Of a DNA stretch of 6,739 bases, positions 5,875 to 6,739 are shown in pieces. The first letter of the stretch is position 1, and every line of letters starts with the position of its first letter. The notes under the pieces are model-generated. The model saw nothing but the letters and a program-made list of their open reading frames with translations, had not been told where the DNA came from and did no database searches. The translations under genes and the position numbers were made by a program. Source of the DNA: Candidatus Zixiibacteriota bacterium (lineage in GTDB: Bacteria > Zixibacteria > MSB-5A5 > JAABVY01); the NCBI GenBank assembly GCA_014730285.1, contig WJIM01000195.1, positions 1 through 6,739 on the forward strand, in the 5' to 3' direction.

Positions 5875-5892
5875 TTGGAAATTCTCTTCCAA
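5875..5892. promoter_or_regulatory. Inverted repeat TTGGAA-N6-TTCCAA upstream of the GH17-like gene
   Basis: Perfect six-base arms with a six-base spacer, 76 bases before the GH17-like start codon. A further half-site TTCCAA lies at 5940-5945. The placement suits an operator controlling the GH17-like gene separately from the gene upstream. No regulator gene is visible next to it. Confidence 0.35.
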
Positions 5893-5956
5893 TATATTCT
5901 AAAGAATTCAGTCAGGCACCATTTTCTTATGATTCTTTCTTCCAAAGTCCGATCAA

Positions 5957-6739
5957 TCACATAAGTTCTATCTCGATTCTACTGACTTTTCTATCACGTA
6001 TTTTTTGTGCCATCTCTCCGCTTAAAGACTCCGAATTGAATGTTTCTATATTACCATCCGTATCGGATAGTTTGAATTCGGCAGGTATCACTGCCTCATC
6101 GCCATATGTATCTTTCATGCCTCTGTTGTGGTAAGTAACAAGGATTCTTCCGAGGAACATAAAACTGAAGGAGTTTGCTGGCAGTTCAATCTCCTGCCAT
6201 CGGTTTTCTTCGAATATTTTTATTCTTCTTTTTTCTTTTGTGAACAGCCAGCCGGGCAGTGAAGGCCTCGGGCAAAAGAGCAGTTCTCCTTTTGTATTGA
6301 TACTAAATGGCTTGGGTCCGACCAGCATTAATAGAAGGATATGAATAAATTCCGCTGTTGCTCCTGTTAAACGGGCAACGAATCCATTCCCGTGAATCGA
6401 CGGATCCGGGTTGGCGCTGCTGACGATGAAGGAGCAATTTTCCAGGATACTTCTTCCATAAACATCCGGATCTAAAAAAGGAATGAATATATTTTTAAAT
6501 TCCCGATAAAAGTCATCATAGAGCCCGTTGCGCAAAATTTCGAGCATGTATTTATATTCCATGTGCAGCCAAATCGATTCGTTCTCAAGCCAGCCGGGCG
6601 AAAAAACTCTTGCCCGCCCGATTTCCAAAGGTTCGTCAGTCAATGATGCATTTACTTTGTACATTTTCAAAGATCTATCATAAAGAGCGCTTTCTTTGAT
6701 ACTGGAAACGAACGCTGAAGCCTTATCCCTGCCAGGAAG
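5957..6739 (-). CDS. C-terminal part of a cellobiose-phosphorylase-like (GH94-type) glycoside phosphorylase, 5' end outside the window
   Basis: The frame is open to the window edge, giving 260 residues of a longer protein. The apparent TTG start at 6670 and the Met two codons later are internal, because sensible sequence continues upstream (ALYDRSLKMYKVNASL). The segment PGWLENESIWLHMEYKYMLEIL, the stretch DVYGRSILENCSFIVSS, and GNGFVARLTGATAEFIHILLLML resemble the (alpha/alpha)6 barrel end of large proteins annotated as cellobiose phosphorylases. These enzymes split beta-glucosides with phosphate to give glucose 1-phosphate in the cytoplasm. The last 100 or so residues look like a beta-sandwich C-terminal cap. 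With a GH17-like gene downstream, beta-1,3-glucan phosphorylase families (GH149, GH161) are also candidates. The N-terminal part and catalytic Asp are off the window, so the family is not fixed. Confidence 0.6.
   Translation of the reverse strand, partial: LPGRDKASAFVSSIKESALYDRSLKMYKVNASLTDEPLEIGRARVFSPGWLENESIWLHMEYKYMLEILRNGLYDDFYREFKNIFIPFLDPDVYGRSILENCSFIVSSANPDPSIHGNGFVARLTGATAEFIHILLLMLVGPKPFSINTKGELLFCPRPSLPGWLFTKEKRRIKIFEENRWQEIELPANSFSFMFLGRILVTYHNRGMKDTYGDEAVIPAEFKLSDTDGNIETFNSESLSGEMAQKIRDRKVSRIEIELM

Noticed and set aside
5856..6134. 92-codon plus-strand open frame
   Set aside because: It lies mostly opposite the phosphorylase-like gene, has low-complexity Ser/Ile/Leu composition and no recognisable domain; it is a shadow frame.
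5957..6670. A complete 237-residue gene starting at TTG 6670
   Set aside because: The frame stays open to the window edge with sequence that continues the same protein, so the start is upstream and the gene is partial.
1..6739. Transposon, CRISPR array or phage module
   Set aside because: No transposase, integrase or structural phage protein is encoded, and no regularly spaced direct repeats of CRISPR length are present.

Overview
The window (6,739 bases, moderate GC) reads as chromosomal DNA from a Gram-negative, diderm bacterium. It encodes a MipA/OmpV-type outer-membrane barrel with a signal peptide, a lipoprotein, and five complete genes each preceded by a purine-rich AGGA-type Shine-Dalgarno. 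The strong Shine-Dalgarnos argue mildly against Bacteroidota. I cannot place the phylum from the sequence alone. Apart from a small regulator at the left edge, every gene is on the minus strand.

Left edge (1-191, plus): the 3' part of a small Xre/Cro-type regulator that begins outside the window. It converges on a minus-strand cluster, with two small hairpins between them (193-239).

Cluster (4144 down to 270, minus), in transcription order: a TetR-family regulator with a forced TTG start, a MipA/OmpV-like outer-membrane protein, a secreted class C beta-lactamase-fold serine hydrolase, and a CPBP (CAAX/Abi) intramembrane protease. Gaps are 88, 101 and 44 bases, which fits one transcription unit. 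All three structural products act at or in the cell envelope. A 47-base imperfect dyad (4166-4212) lies just upstream of tetR and is the obvious candidate operator.

Intergenic block (4213-4676): 464 bases without a credible gene. It holds a GC-rich hairpin (4298-4331), a minus-strand 3' fragment of a tRNA-Glu(CUC) gene whose 5' half is missing (4342-4392), a perfect 12-base palindrome beside the break (4409-4420), a run of about 10-base-spaced GAGTT repeats (4541-4600) and an 11-base direct repeat. A tRNA 3' half without its 5' half looks like an integration scar or attachment-site copy.

Right part (6739 down to 4677, minus): the C-terminal 260 residues of a large protein resembling cellobiose-phosphorylase-like (GH94-type) glycoside phosphorylases, then a GH17-like lipoprotein with both clan GH-A catalytic glutamates visible. 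Together they suggest breakdown of beta-1,3-glucan or related beta-glucans: hydrolysis in the envelope and phosphorolysis in the cytoplasm. I see no transposase, CRISPR array, integrase or rRNA.
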